A stretch of DNA of 42,391 bases from Limnohabitans sp. Rim8 (GCA_945897795.1 CAMDFT010000018.1:1-42391), one strand, 5' to 3'. Shown: positions 1 to 8,529, counted from the first letter of the stretch. Translations and numbers: made by a program. The notes: a model not told the origin generated them from the sequence alone.

Positions 1-602
1 GGGTATTTCAGCTCTACACTGGGCCAGACGCTGCTCTGCGTCAGGGCCTGGGCCTGGTTTTGCCACTGCGCCACATCCGCTTGCAACCCGGTTTGCCCAC
101 CCAGCGCCTCGGCCAGCGATTTGGTGGACAGGACCTCAATGCGCTGGGCCAGCAATACCGCCGCTTCGCGCTGCACCATCACTTGGTGCTGCAGGTCCTC
201 CACGCCCTTGACCACTTCGGTCAAGCGATGTTTGAGGCCCGCCAAGGGGTCTCGCGACAGGGGCGCTCCGGCTTTGGCGGCATCTCGCTGCCAGGCCAGC
301 GCATCGGCCATGTTCAGACGCGGCGCTTGGAGCAACTGCTCGGCTTTTTGGGCCCACTCGGTGGCCAAGGCTTCCTGACCATGCAGGCGCTTGAGTTCGT
401 CGAGTTTTTCCTTGAGTACCTTGGCCACACCCTTGTCACGGCCCGACAGTTCGCGATAGACCTCGGCCATCAAATCATCAGAAGGCTCGGTCAGCAACCA
501 ATCGCGCAAGCGGGCACTGCGCTCGCTTGAAGTAGGGGCATTGAAAAGCCCTGCGGTCAAAGGGTCCAGGGCGGCGATGTCGAAAGGCTTGGAAGAGGTC
601 AC
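1..602 (-). CDS. DUF349 domain-containing protein, 5' part only
   Basis: Reading the minus strand from a GTG at 602 gives an open frame of 200 codons that runs off the left edge of the window. The N-terminus (MTSSKPFDIAALDPL) is followed by a mostly helical, charged region with blocks such as ELSGRDKGVAKVLKEKLDEL, LNMADALAWQRDAAKAGAPL and VQREAAVLLAQRIEVL. I recognise this pattern from DUF349 proteins of Comamonadaceae, large coiled-coil proteins of unknown biochemical role. The DUF349 repeats themselves would lie beyond the window. An in-frame ATG at 635 is an alternative start; neither has a strong ribosome binding site, although AAAG lies just before the GTG. It is transcribed away from the transglycosylase gene. 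The family name rests on recalled similarity; the reading frame is secure because it stays open throughout with typical composition. Confidence 0.7.
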   Translation of the reverse strand, partial: MTSSKPFDIAALDPLTAGLFNAPTSSERSARLRDWLLTEPSDDLMAEVYRELSGRDKGVAKVLKEKLDELKRLHGQEALATEWAQKAEQLLQAPRLNMADALAWQRDAAKAGAPLSRDPLAGLKHRLTEVVKGVEDLQHQVMVQREAAVLLAQRIEVLSTKSLAEALGGQTGLQADVAQWQNQAQALTQSSVWPSVELKY

Positions 603-1005
603 GGTGCAAACTTTAAAAACACGGTGTCTGCCCATGGGGCAAACAGGCCGAAACGGCGGTACTTGACTGTGCAAGCTGCCAATCGGGCGTCAATCTTCTA
701 TTTTCGCCGTAATTTGGACAACGCCGCCGCTTGGCCCGTTTTCAAACGCAATCTCTGATGAATTACACACACAGGACGTCCTTATATACCTAAAAATAGT
801 TTTAATTTAGCTTGTTATACTTGACTGGTTATGAAAAGTTCCTAGAATTCGCCCCAACCTGCGACCATCAGGGATAACCCGATACCGCTGCCGAATCTGG
901 CTCAACCCGCAAAAGTGCTTGCCGCTTGTTGCGGGTCGCGTACCCCCAACCCATCAAGTGCCTGCGGCAGACGCCACTGGGCCTTGGCATGAGAGGAGAA
1001 GTGCT
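603..1005. other. Intergenic region between divergent genes, with inverted repeat
   Basis: This 403-bp gap separates the divergent DUF349 and transglycosylase genes. Besides the promoter at 821-848 it holds an inverted repeat, ACCCGCAA at 905-912 and TTGCGGGT at 929-936, in the predicted leader. The repeat has no following T-run, so it does not look like a standard terminator. I see no convincing small gene; the frame open from 919 is only the upstream extension of the transglycosylase frame and lacks its own ribosome binding site. Confidence 0.45.
821..848 (+). promoter_or_regulatory. Predicted sigma-70 promoter for the transglycosylase gene
   Basis: TTGACT at 821-826 and TAGAAT at 843-848 are separated by 16 bp. 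Each hexamer matches the sigma-70 consensus at five of six positions. The site lies in an AT-rich patch (about 775-850) that contrasts with the GC-rich surroundings. A transcript would start near 855 and carry a leader of about 150 nt before the ATG at 1006. Confidence 0.5.
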
Positions 1006-1797
1006 ATGACAGCGACTTTGACTTGGACCCACCTCAAACTGGCTATGGCCACCTTGGCCTGCGATGTGCGTGAAGGCTTTGTAGAAATCACCCGGCACAG
1101 TCTGGCGGTGATTGGCTTGGCCGTGGTCGGTATAGCCTTGACACTCTTGGCCCGCCCCGGCTTGCAGCAGCAGGCCAGCGAAACACTGATGGGCTGGCTT
1201 GAGCTGCGCCAAGTGGAGCAAACTGCGTTTGTGGAAACGCCAACGCCCTCAGCAGCTGACCGATCAACAGCCGCGCCGATGCAGGACCTGAGCAGCGATC
1301 AAGTGGCTGTGGCCCGTTGGCTCAGCAGCAAATACAAAGTCTCACCAGAGCCCTTGGCCGCCTTGGTTGCCGAGGCTTGGGCCTTGGGTGAGCGCAGCCG
1401 GATCTCCCCCACCTTGATCCTGGCCGTGGTGGCCATCGAGTCCCGCTTCAATCCTTTTGCCTCCGGCAACCAAGGGGGCTTGGGTCTGATGCAAATTGAA
1501 CCTGAAGCCCACATCAGCGCACTGTCCTCTTTTGGCGGCCGCTTGGCTGCTTTTGACCCACTGACCAACCTGCGGGTAGGCACACGCCTGCTTCAGGGCT
1601 TGATCCAAGACACAGGTACGCTTGAAGATGCGCTGCGCCAATATGCGCTCGCATCCGGGCAAGGCAATAACGACCAGTATGTGGACCGTGTGCTGGCCGA
1701 ACAAAAGTTGCTCGACAAGATCAGCAAGGGTCAAAAAACGGCCTTGTCTAACAAAAGCAACGGGGAGTTACCCAAATTCCCGCAAGCCCAAATGTGA
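1006..1797 (+). CDS. Membrane-anchored lytic transglycosylase (SLT domain)
   Basis: A 263-residue protein predicted to cleave the MurNAc-GlcNAc bond of peptidoglycan. A single hydrophobic segment near residues 30-50 (SLAVIGLAVVGIALTLLA) should anchor it in the inner membrane with the enzyme domain in the periplasm. The C-terminal half carries the Slt/MltE-type signature: AIESRFNPFA, where the Glu is the expected catalytic acid, then GGLGLMQIEP, and later ALRQYALASGQ where related enzymes have a substrate-binding Tyr. The start at 1006 is chosen because GAGAGGAG lies at 991-998; an upstream in-frame start at 919 has no such site. The N-terminal 100 residues are poorly conserved in this family. 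The gene is transcribed toward glyA, but the glyA riboswitch implies a separate transcript for that gene. Confidence 0.85.
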   Translation: MTATLTWTHLKLAMATLACDVREGFVEITRHSLAVIGLAVVGIALTLLARPGLQQQASETLMGWLELRQVEQTAFVETPTPSAADRSTAAPMQDLSSDQVAVARWLSSKYKVSPEPLAALVAEAWALGERSRISPTLILAVVAIESRFNPFASGNQGGLGLMQIEPEAHISALSSFGGRLAAFDPLTNLRVGTRLLQGLIQDTGTLEDALRQYALASGQGNNDQYVDRVLAEQKLLDKISKGQKTALSNKSNGELPKFPQAQM

Positions 1798-1840
1798 GTG
1801 CATGGCCCGGACTGCGCAACAGGCTGGGCTACACTCCAAG

Positions 1841-1997
1841 GGTGCGCGACTGGCGATAGGAGCCTGTTTTCAAAGCAAAACAGAGCACTCTGACGTGGAG
1901 CGTGGTGACCCGAGTCACTGCCGAACCACTGGGAAGCGCACAGCCTGACCGACTGCCTTGCATGCCGGACCAGGTTTTAAGCCGTTCGCCTGGGCAG
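1841..1997 (+). promoter_or_regulatory. ZTP riboswitch (pfl motif) upstream of glyA
   Basis: The leader of glyA fits the ZTP/ZMP-sensing pfl RNA. The closing stem P1 pairs GTGCGC (1842-1847) with GCGCAC (1936-1941). It is followed by the conserved GACTGGCGA (1848-1856) and on the 3' side by CCACTGGGAAGC (1926-1937). The second subdomain ends in GCCGTTCGCCTGGGCA (1981-1996), the most conserved signature of the class. Between them are two extra hairpins, CTGTTTT/AAAACAG (1864-1870, 1877-1883) and GTGAC/GTCAC (1905-1909, 1914-1918). ZTP riboswitches are known to switch on one-carbon and purine genes such as glyA when 10-formyl-THF is short. A hairpin (CCTTG 1999-2003 with CAAGG 2026-2030, inner arms GAACC/GGTTC) lies between the aptamer and the ribosome binding site. 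It has no U-run, so control at translation is more likely than termination; that part is inference. Confidence 0.85.
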
Positions 1998-2053
1998 CCC
2001 TTGTCAATGAACCGCCGGTTCGGGTCAAGGTCACCGCCATCCAAAGGACTGCC

Positions 2054-3298
2054 ATGTACCACCGCAACCACCTGATTGAACAAACCGACCCTGAAATTTT
2101 CGCCGCCATCCAAGCCGAAAACGCCCGCCAAGAGCACCACATCGAGCTGATTGCCAGCGAAAACTACGCCTCGCCCGCCGTCATGGCTGCCCAAGGCAGT
2201 CAACTCACCAACAAATACGCTGAAGGCTACCCAGGCAAGCGCTACTACGGTGGCTGCGAGCACGTGGACGTGGCCGAGCAGTTGGCCATTGACCGCATCA
2301 AACAAATTTTCGGTGCCGAAGCTGCTAATGTGCAGCCGCACTGCGGCGCATCGGCCAACGAAGCCGTGTTCTTGGCTTTCTTGAAGCCCGGCGACACCAT
2401 CATGGGCATGAGCCTGGCCGAAGGCGGTCACCTGACGCATGGCATGCCGCTGAACATCTCAGGCAAATGGTTCAACGTCGTGTCCTACGGTCTGGACGCG
2501 CAAGAAGCCATCGACTACGAGGCCATGGAAGCCAAGGCCCGCGAAACCAAACCCAAGCTGATCATTGCTGGCGCGTCGGCTTACAGCCTGCACATCGATT
2601 GGGCCCGTTTTGCCAAAGTGGCCAAAGAAGTTGGCGCGATCTTTTTGGTGGACATGGCCCACTATGCGGGTCTGATTGCTGCAGGCGTCTACCCCAACCC
2701 CGTGCCCCACGCCGACGTGGTCACCTCCACCACCCACAAGAGCCTGCGCGGCCCCCGTGGCGGCATCATCTTGATGAAGGCCGAGCACGAGAAAGCCATC
2801 AACAGCGCCATCTTCCCCGGCCTGCAAGGTGGCCCGCTGATGCACGTCATCGCGGCCAAAGCCGTGGCTTTCAAGGAAGCCATGGCACCCGAGTTCAAGG
2901 CCTACCAAGCCCAGGTGATCAAGAACGCGCAGATCATTGCCGAGACCTTGACCCAGCGCGGCCTGCGCATCGTGAGCGGCGGCACCCAAAGTCACGTCAT
3001 GCTGGTGGACCTGCGTGCCAAGGGCATCACCGGCAAAGTGGCCGAAGCCGCTTTGGGCAGCGCCCACATGACCATCAACAAAAACACCATCCCCAACGAC
3101 CCTGAAAAGCCGTTTGTCACCAGTGGCGTACGCATCGGCACCCCGGCCATGACCACCCGCGGCTTCAAGGACGAAGAAGCCCGCGCCACGGCCCACCTCA
3201 TTGCCGATGTGCTGGACAACCCGATGGACGAAGCCAACCTGGCCGCTGTGCGCGCCAAGGTGCACGCCCTGACCAGCCGCTTCCCGGTTTACGGCTGA
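2054..3298 (+). CDS. glyA: Serine hydroxymethyltransferase
   Basis: A 414-residue PLP enzyme that interconverts serine plus tetrahydrofolate with glycine plus 5,10-methylene-THF, the main supply of one-carbon units. The family signatures are clear: [13 protein letters not shown] near residue 30, [11 protein letters not shown] near 55, and the PLP-lysine motif [14 protein letters not shown] with Lys229. The length agrees with E. coli GlyA (417). AAAGGA at 2043-2048 places the start at 2054; the frame is open from 1958, but that stretch is the riboswitch leader. nrdR follows after 12 bp and is probably in the same transcript, a common arrangement in proteobacteria. Expression is likely controlled by the ZTP riboswitch directly upstream. 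Confidence 0.98.
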   Translation: MYHRNHLIEQTDPEIFAAIQAENARQEHHIELIASENYASPAVMAAQGSQLTNKYAEGYPGKRYYGGCEHVDVAEQLAIDRIKQIFGAEAANVQPHCGASANEAVFLAFLKPGDTIMGMSLAEGGHLTHGMPLNISGKWFNVVSYGLDAQEAIDYEAMEAKARETKPKLIIAGASAYSLHIDWARFAKVAKEVGAIFLVDMAHYAGLIAAGVYPNPVPHADVVTSTTHKSLRGPRGGIILMKAEHEKAINSAIFPGLQGGPLMHVIAAKAVAFKEAMAPEFKAYQAQVIKNAQIIAETLTQRGLRIVSGGTQSHVMLVDLRAKGITGKVAEAALGSAHMTINKNTIPNDPEKPFVTSGVRIGTPAMTTRGFKDEEARATAHLIADVLDNPMDEANLAAVRAKVHALTSRFPVYG

Positions 3299-3310
3299 TC
3301 GGCCCGCACG

Positions 3311-3760
3311 ATGAAATGCCCGTTTTGCAGTCACCTTGAAACCCAAGTGGTGGAGACACGCCTGGCCGAAGACGGGGATTTCATTCGGCGTCGCCGCCAA
3401 TGTGGCGCGTGTGAAAAACGCTTCACCACTTACGAAAAGCCGGAAGTCAACTTTCCGGCCATCGTCAAAAAAGACGGCAGGCGGATCGAATACCAGCGGG
3501 ACAAACTGCGCGGCAGCCTGAATTTGGCTTTGCGCAAGCGGCCCGTCAGCATCGAGCAAGTGGACAGCGCCATCGAACGGATTGAGGAAAACCTGCTGAA
3601 CCTGGGCATCCGCGAAGTGGCCTCGCACCGCATTGGCGAGCTGGTCATGCGCGAGTTGAAAAAGCTCGACAAAGTGGCCTATGTGCGCTTTGCCAGTGTG
3701 TACCGCAACTTTGAAGACATCGACGCATTCAAGACACTGGTCGACGAAGTGCAGCGGTAA
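3311..3760 (+). CDS. nrdR: Transcriptional repressor NrdR
   Basis: A 149-residue regulator of ribonucleotide reductase genes. It opens with a zinc ribbon built from CPFC (residues 3-6) and CGAC (about 31-34) with the basic stretch RRRRQCG between. An ATP-cone domain follows ([15 protein letters not shown] and the rest), which in this family binds ATP or dATP and sets oligomeric state and DNA binding. Length and both domains match NrdR proteins. It lies 12 bp after glyA, linking one-carbon and dNTP supply. No ribonucleotide reductase gene or obvious NrdR box is in this window, so its targets are elsewhere. Confidence 0.96.
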   Translation: MKCPFCSHLETQVVETRLAEDGDFIRRRRQCGACEKRFTTYEKPEVNFPAIVKKDGRRIEYQRDKLRGSLNLALRKRPVSIEQVDSAIERIEENLLNLGIREVASHRIGELVMRELKKLDKVAYVRFASVYRNFEDIDAFKTLVDEVQR

Positions 3761-3861
3761 TAAACCACCCCAAGCCAGCGCTGGTGCGCAGTTTCAAAAT
3801 TGCCCTGCACTTGGGCTTGCGCCATGCTTTTAAGCACTGGTTTCAAGCCCTTGCACCGCCC

Positions 3862-4413
3862 TCAGCAATTCGCACCGTCCTGGCGATCGGCTTTTTCCAA
3901 CCGGGGCTTGCCCACCGCGTTGATCACCACCCGCCAGACATGGGCTTGCCCTGCCCCACACAGGGTCAAGGTGCCGGCCTGAAAAGCACCCGATGTGCTT
4001 TGGCTGCGGCCTTGTGGGCCGTAAGAGACGTAGCGGTCCACCGTGGCATTGCCTTGCAGCGTCAAAAAGCCAGGCAAGGGCTCTTTCACCTGCAACACGG
4101 TCTCAGCCGCCTCGCGGCGAGCGCTGTCGTTGCCGTCGACAAACACCACCCAGCCTTGCGACCAAGATCCGGACAGCGCACAGTCCTCTCCCGCACCCAC
4201 GGCTGACGCACGCACACACAGGGTCACCCGCTGCTGGCGCCTCAAGGCCTCAGAACGCGCCAGCATCAAGCTGGCCTGCAGTTGCTCAGCCTGGCTTTGC
4301 ATCTGGTGCTTTTGCCGCAAGCCTTTCAGGCTGGGGGCTGCCAAAGACAGCAGCACGGCCAACAAGGCCAACACCACCAGCGCTTCGAGCAGCGTGAAAC
4401 CCCGGTTGCGCAT
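3862..4413 (-). CDS. Type IV pilus minor pilin, GspH/FimT family
   Basis: A 183-residue prepilin-like protein. It starts with the short leader MRNRG and the class III signal G|FTLLEALVVLALLAVL, with Phe at +1 and Glu at +5, as expected for cleavage and methylation by PilD. The helix then continues into LKGLRQKHQMQSQAEQLQ and a GspH-type domain, in which LARSEALRRQQRVTLCVR and the closing residues are typical. Cysteines in the C-terminal half may form a disulfide. AGGAGG (complement of 4421-4426) lies just before the ATG at 4413 and decides this start over the frame extension to 4497. The gene is divergent from the other pilin genes of the locus. FimT-type minor pilins prime pilus assembly, and some bind DNA during natural transformation; whether this one does cannot be read from sequence. 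Confidence 0.88.
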   Translation of the reverse strand: MRNRGFTLLEALVVLALLAVLLSLAAPSLKGLRQKHQMQSQAEQLQASLMLARSEALRRQQRVTLCVRASAVGAGEDCALSGSWSQGWVVFVDGNDSARREAAETVLQVKEPLPGFLTLQGNATVDRYVSYGPQGRSQSTSGAFQAGTLTLCGAGQAHVWRVVINAVGKPRLEKADRQDGANC

Positions 4414-4539
4414 GTTCTGGCCTCCTGTTTGATCCATGAAAACCTGCAGCCGGTTGGGCTTGCCCAAACACCCAACTGGCTCGGCTGTACAAGTCATTAT
4501 TAAGTATTCACAATGTCAATCTTCCAACAGGAGAGGGAC

Positions 4540-5001
4540 ATGAAGATGCCCGCAAGCTGCCAAACCAGGGGTGCTGCTGCCCAGTCCTCAGGCTGGACCT
4601 TGAGCGAGCTGCTGGTCAGCCTGGCATTGATGGCCGTCTTGGCGGCAGTGGCCTTGCCCACATTTCAGGCTCAACAGCGGCAAGCCCGACGCAGCGATGC
4701 GCAAAGCGCCTTGCAGCAACTGCAGCTGGCCCAAGCCCGCTGGCGTGGCACCCAAAGCAGCCACGCCAGCGATTTGGCCAACTTGGGCTGGGCCAGCAAC
4801 TTGTCCGCTGGCGGTCATTACCGCCTCGCGATTGAAGACGCCAGTAGCGAGGGTTACGTCTTGGTCGCCACCCCCATCGGAGCGCAAGCGCGCGACAGCG
4901 CCTGCGTCCCCATGCGCCTGCAACTGCGGCATTTGGCCACCGTGGTGCTCAGCAGCGGAACCGATCTTGCGGGCGATCCAGGTCGCTGCTGGCGGCAATG
5001 A
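4540..5001 (+). CDS. Type IV pilin-like protein (PilE-type)
   Basis: A 153-residue prepilin. After a leader of about 17 residues comes G|WTLSELLVSLALMAVL, with Glu at +5 but Trp instead of the usual Phe/Met at +1. The helix continues through QQRQARRSDAQSALQQLQLAQARWR, the alpha1 pattern of PilE minor pilins. Two C-terminal cysteines (SACVPMRL and GRCWRQ) could close a D-region loop as in major and minor pilins. AGGAGAGG at 4529-4536 fixes the ATG at 4540; the frame is open from 4513. It is the first gene of a tightly packed plus-strand pilin run, with the next start only 7 bp after its stop. The PilE-type label is a family-level call; it need not be the major pilin. Confidence 0.8.
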   Translation: MKMPASCQTRGAAAQSSGWTLSELLVSLALMAVLAAVALPTFQAQQRQARRSDAQSALQQLQLAQARWRGTQSSHASDLANLGWASNLSAGGHYRLAIEDASSEGYVLVATPIGAQARDSACVPMRLQLRHLATVVLSSGTDLAGDPGRCWRQ

Positions 5002-5008
5002 GTCGCTC

Positions 5009-5722
5009 ATGTCTGCGCCTCGCATACCCAACCCCTGCAAACCCATGACGGGTAGCCCGGCGGCTGATTTTGGCGTGGGCAAGATTGATGGCTGTACAGC
5101 CCGAACGCAGCAGGGCGAAACCCTGGTGGGCTTGCTGGTCGGCTTAGGCGTAGGCTTGGTGGTGCTGGCCGCAGGCAGCCAAATGCTGGCTCAGCACCTG
5201 CAGGGGCATCGGCTGGCCTTGCAAGACAGCCACATGCACCACGACCTGCGCTCGGCGCTGGACACCATCACCCGGGAATTGCGCCAAGCACAGGCGCTTG
5301 GGCAAGCTTGGCGTGGGCGTGCCACAGCCCATTGCGCGGACGCCTTTTGCGCAGGCCAGGCCGACTTGCTGGTGCAGGGCCAGCGCATCAGCTTTGGCCA
5401 AGACAGAAACCACAACGGCCAGCTGGACAACAACGAGTGTTTGGGCTTCCGATTGAAAGACCATGAGTTGCAGATCCGCACCGCCTGCACACCTGAGGTC
5501 TGGACCGATTTGACCGATGCAGGCAGCCTGAAAATGACCGACTTGGCTTGGCAGGTGCACTGCGAAAAGCGCGGGCGCTGGGTGGCGCGTTGGGTCACGG
5601 TGCAACTGAGTGCACAGTGGCCGCGCGACGCCACACGCGCATTGAGTCTCTCGCAAACCGTGTCGCTGCGCAACGATGTGCCCGCCTCGCCTTGGCCTGC
5701 CGTTTGTGGAGCCGCCCCGTGA
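5009..5722 (+). CDS. PilW-like type IV pilus minor pilin
   Basis: A 237-residue protein with a 40-residue N-terminal extension, then QQG|ETLVGLLVGLGVGLVVLA, which resembles the PilW signal (usually G|xSLVELMVGLxIG). Here Glu sits at +1 and Gly at +5, so the near-universal Glu5 is missing. After the helix, DLRSALDTITRELRQAQALG is typical of PilW. A stretch with DRNHNGQLDNNECLGF reads like an EF-hand-type acidic loop. The chosen start is the ATG at 5009, shortly after the upstream stop; an in-frame ATG at 5045 would give a shorter leader. The stop overlaps the GTG start of the next gene. PilW is part of the minor-pilin priming complex with PilV and PilX. Confidence 0.72.
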   Translation: MSAPRIPNPCKPMTGSPAADFGVGKIDGCTARTQQGETLVGLLVGLGVGLVVLAAGSQMLAQHLQGHRLALQDSHMHHDLRSALDTITRELRQAQALGQAWRGRATAHCADAFCAGQADLLVQGQRISFGQDRNHNGQLDNNECLGFRLKDHELQIRTACTPEVWTDLTDAGSLKMTDLAWQVHCEKRGRWVARWVTVQLSAQWPRDATRALSLSQTVSLRNDVPASPWPAVCGAAP

Positions 5723-6858
5723 TACGGCAAAGCAAACTGTGCACCCAAAGCAGTCCGTCGGAGCCCAAGGCTCAAGGCGGTGCCATCAGCTTGTTGGTGG
5801 CGATCAGCCTGGGGCTGCTGGCGAGTCTGGCCAGTTTCTACAGCGCCCGCAGCGTGCTGGTGGACCGCTTGGCCAGCCACAACCAAAGACAGGCGGCTCA
5901 GGCGCGACTGGCTGCCGAAGCCGCCTTGGCCTGGGCGCGGGCCGACTTGCAGCGGCAATACACGGGCGGCTCGACGCCGCCCATATGGGGCGCTGCCCCC
6001 AGCACCACGCCCTGCCCTGCGCCCCACAGCGGGCCGCGTTGGCAGTGCGTGGCGATGCAGCCGTCTGCACACCCGGGCTTGCCTGACGCGGTGGTCCAGG
6101 TAATGGCGGTGCGTGACCTGATCAGCTCGCCCCATGTGGCCCAGTTGCTGGCCAGCGCCAGCCTGAAAGATGGCACCAGCCGCGCGCAACTCCAGGCCCA
6201 GCTGTTCATCCCCACTATCGCTCCTGCCCCAAGCCCTCCCAACACAGCAGCCGTGGTGCTAAATGCTTGCGCTTTGGCGGCCAACAATGGGGCAACCCTT
6301 GCGTCCACCAGCGGGACCAGCGGCACGGCGGTGAGCGTTTGCCCCACCAGCAGCAGCACCAACAACACCCCCGGCACCTGCACGCCATCTGCATGGACCA
6401 GCGTGCTGGGCAACATCACCCCCGAACAGATCCGCGCCTGGTCTGAGGCGCAAGCGCACAACGGCTTGAGCGCCCTGAGCCAACCCGCGCGCAGCGTCTA
6501 CTGGGTGGACAGCCCCGCCACCTGGAGCCAAAGCCTGGGCACCCCAGAGGCCCCGGTGCTGCTGGTGTTTTCAGGCCAAGCCTGTGCCCATCGCTGCCCG
6601 TCCCTCGCCCCGGGTGTGCACGTGGTGGGCACAGTGGTTCTGCAAACCCAATGCCAGGACGACAAAGCCAGGGCCTGGAACGCGGGACACATTCAAGGGC
6701 AGCTGGTGGTGGAATCGGGCTTGCCCGAGCTGCAAAGCGGCAGCCACATCGAGGCCCGCGAACTGACCGCAAGCCCTCACCGTCTGCCCTGGCCCCCGGG
6801 CATCGACCCGCGTCAGGTACAGCGCGTGCCTGGCAGCTGGCGCGAGGGGGGGCCATGA
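5719..6858 (+). CDS. PilX-like pilus assembly protein
   Basis: A 379-residue protein starting at a GTG that overlaps the stop of the pilW-like gene by four bases. Around residues 20-60 it has QGGAISLLVAISLGLLASLA followed by RSVLVDRLASHNQRQAAQARLAAEAALAWARADL. This is the PilX N-terminal pattern: a Gly-Ala cleavage site, no Glu5, and a long helix ending in the AAEAAL motif. The rest is rich in Ser, Thr, Pro and Ala with scattered cysteines and no recognisable domain. At almost twice the length of PilX from Pseudomonas it is large for the family. The stop overlaps the start of the pilV-like gene. Context and N-terminus support the call; the C-terminal role is unknown. Confidence 0.68.
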   Translation: MIRQSKLCTQSSPSEPKAQGGAISLLVAISLGLLASLASFYSARSVLVDRLASHNQRQAAQARLAAEAALAWARADLQRQYTGGSTPPIWGAAPSTTPCPAPHSGPRWQCVAMQPSAHPGLPDAVVQVMAVRDLISSPHVAQLLASASLKDGTSRAQLQAQLFIPTIAPAPSPPNTAAVVLNACALAANNGATLASTSGTSGTAVSVCPTSSSTNNTPGTCTPSAWTSVLGNITPEQIRAWSEAQAHNGLSALSQPARSVYWVDSPATWSQSLGTPEAPVLLVFSGQACAHRCPSLAPGVHVVGTVVLQTQCQDDKARAWNAGHIQGQLVVESGLPELQSGSHIEARELTASPHRLPWPPGIDPRQVQRVPGSWREGGP

Positions 6859-7367
6859 AAATCCGGGCCTCCAAACGAAGCGTGCTTGGCCAGCCACCCC
6901 ACGCCAACCCAGCGCGCAAGGCCCAAGGCATGGCACTGATCGAGGCCCTGGTGGCCTCTTTGGTGCTGGCCGTGGGTCTGACCGCTGCCACGCGCCTGAC
7001 CCTGCACACCTTGTACATCGCCAGCGACACCCGACAACTCACCGTGGGCCTCGCGCTGGCCCTGGATGCCATGGACTGCCACCAGTCCGACCGCGCAGGC
7101 TGCCCCCTGCAGACATCCACCACAGTGCAGGGCACAACCTACAGCCTGCAAAGCCAGTTGCAAACGCGCCCCGGCTTGGCCTTGGAGGATCTGCAGGTGC
7201 GCGTTCAGTGGCCCACCATGGGGCCCGCTTTGGGCGCAGCGGGTGTCAGTTTGGGTGGAGGGTCCGGAGGGGGATCGCCCGGGCAGACTCAGCCGCGCGT
7301 GGGCGAACTCGTCCTGCACGGCAGCCGCGATGCGGTGCCCGCTTGGCTTGGCGTATCCTTGCCATGA
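6855..7367 (+). CDS. pilV: Type IV pilus minor pilin PilV
   Basis: A 170-residue prepilin with a leader of about 28 residues and the signal QG|MALIEALVASLVLAVGL, keeping Glu at +5. PilV proteins characteristically read G|xxLIEVLVAxxVLAxG, which this matches closely. Downstream are TLYIASDTRQLTVGLALALD and a short glycine-rich turn (GVSLGGGSGGGSPG). Its ATG overlaps the TGA of the pilX-like gene (ATGA at 6855-6858), so translation is probably coupled. It is the last pilin gene of the run; ribD follows within about 25-50 bp without a visible terminator. The usual next genes, pilY1 and pilE, are absent. Confidence 0.82.
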   Translation: MKIRASKRSVLGQPPHANPARKAQGMALIEALVASLVLAVGLTAATRLTLHTLYIASDTRQLTVGLALALDAMDCHQSDRAGCPLQTSTTVQGTTYSLQSQLQTRPGLALEDLQVRVQWPTMGPALGAAGVSLGGGSGGGSPGQTQPRVGELVLHGSRDAVPAWLGVSLP

Positions 7368-7389
7368 TTTGTTGCACCCGACCATCGAC

Positions 7390-8523
7390 GTGACCCTCTC
7401 GAACCCGACACCCCAAGCCATGAACCTGGCCCTGAACCTGGCCCACCAGGCCCTGTGGCTGACCTCACCCAACCCGCGTGTGGGCTGCGTCATCACCGAC
7501 GCCGACGGCAACGTGCTGGGCCAGGGCCACACGCAACGCGCAGGCGGACCGCATGCCGAAATCATGGCGCTGCGCGACGCCGCTGCACGCGGGCACAGCG
7601 TCCAAGGGGCCACGGCCTGGGTCACGCTGGAGCCCTGCGCCCACCAGGGCCGCACCGGACCTTGCTGCGATGCGCTGGCGGCAGCTGGCATTGGGCGCGT
7701 GGTCGCGGCGCTGACCGATCCCAACCCCCAAGTGGCGGGCCAGGGCATGGCGCGGCTGGCGGCTGCGGGTGTGCAGACCCACATCTTGGATGCGCAGGAT
7801 GACACCGCCGTTCAGGCCCGTGAATTGAACATCGGCTTTTTCAGCCGCATGGAACGGGGCCTGCCCTGGGTGCGCATGAAGGTGGCCGCCTCTTTGGACG
7901 GCCAAACCGCCCTGCAAAACGGCAAAAGCCAGTGGATCACTGGCCCCGAAGCCCGTGCCGACGGCCATGCCTGGCGCGCCCGCGCCTGCGCCATCCTGAC
8001 CGGCATCGGCACCGTCCTAGAAGACGACCCTCAACTGAACGTGCGCGGCGTGGACACCCCACGCCAGCCGCACTTGGTGGTGGTGGACAGCCGCCTGGAC
8101 ATGCCCCTGAACGCCAAGCTGCTGAACACGCAAGGAACGGGCGATCAGGCGCGGCAAATCTGGGTTTACACCGCCACCACAGAAAACTTGGACAAACGCG
8201 CCGCGCTGACGAAACGCGGCGTGACCGTGATCGACATGCCCGGCCCCGGTGGCAAGGTCGATCTGGCGGCGATGCTGCGCGACCTGGCCCGCCGCGAGAT
8301 CAACGAGATGCATGTCGAGGCCGGGCACAAGCTCAACGGCTCGTTCATCCGCGAAGGGCTGGTAGACGAATTTCTGGTTTACCTGGCCCCACAGCTGCTG
8401 GGCCCAGGCCAGGGCCTGGCCAATTTGCCTGCGCTCACCGAGTTGCGTGGTGCGGTCCAACTGGCCTTTCATGCGGTGGACCGCATCGGACCCGATTTGC
8501 GCCTGTTGCTGCGCCGGGCTTGA
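7390..8523 (+). CDS. ribD: Bifunctional riboflavin biosynthesis deaminase/reductase RibD
   Basis: A two-domain cytoplasmic enzyme of about 377 residues for steps 2 and 3 of riboflavin synthesis. The N-terminal deaminase has TSPNPRVGCVI, the zinc/catalytic HAE (His55-Glu57) and EPCAHQGRTGPCC (Cys83, Cys92). The C-terminal reductase begins near MKVAASLDGQTAL and includes WITGPEARADGHAWRARACAILTGIGT in two adjacent stretches, as in RibD. The start is uncertain: GTG 7390 gives the usual short N-terminal extension, ATG 7420 would begin just before the conserved core, and neither has a clear ribosome binding site. It may be read through from the pilin genes. The other rib genes are not in the window. 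A long hairpin follows the stop. Confidence 0.93.
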   Translation: MTLSNPTPQAMNLALNLAHQALWLTSPNPRVGCVITDADGNVLGQGHTQRAGGPHAEIMALRDAAARGHSVQGATAWVTLEPCAHQGRTGPCCDALAAAGIGRVVAALTDPNPQVAGQGMARLAAAGVQTHILDAQDDTAVQARELNIGFFSRMERGLPWVRMKVAASLDGQTALQNGKSQWITGPEARADGHAWRARACAILTGIGTVLEDDPQLNVRGVDTPRQPHLVVVDSRLDMPLNAKLLNTQGTGDQARQIWVYTATTENLDKRAALTKRGVTVIDMPGPGGKVDLAAMLRDLARREINEMHVEAGHKLNGSFIREGLVDEFLVYLAPQLLGPGQGLANLPALTELRGAVQLAFHAVDRIGPDLRLLLRRA

Positions 8524-8529
8524 GGCTCA

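Noticed and set aside
2459-3628. 389-codon open frame antisense to glyA and nrdR
   Set aside because: It is the mirror of GC-rich coding sequence on the other strand, has His/Gly/Val-rich low-complexity composition and no family likeness, while glyA and nrdR are certain.
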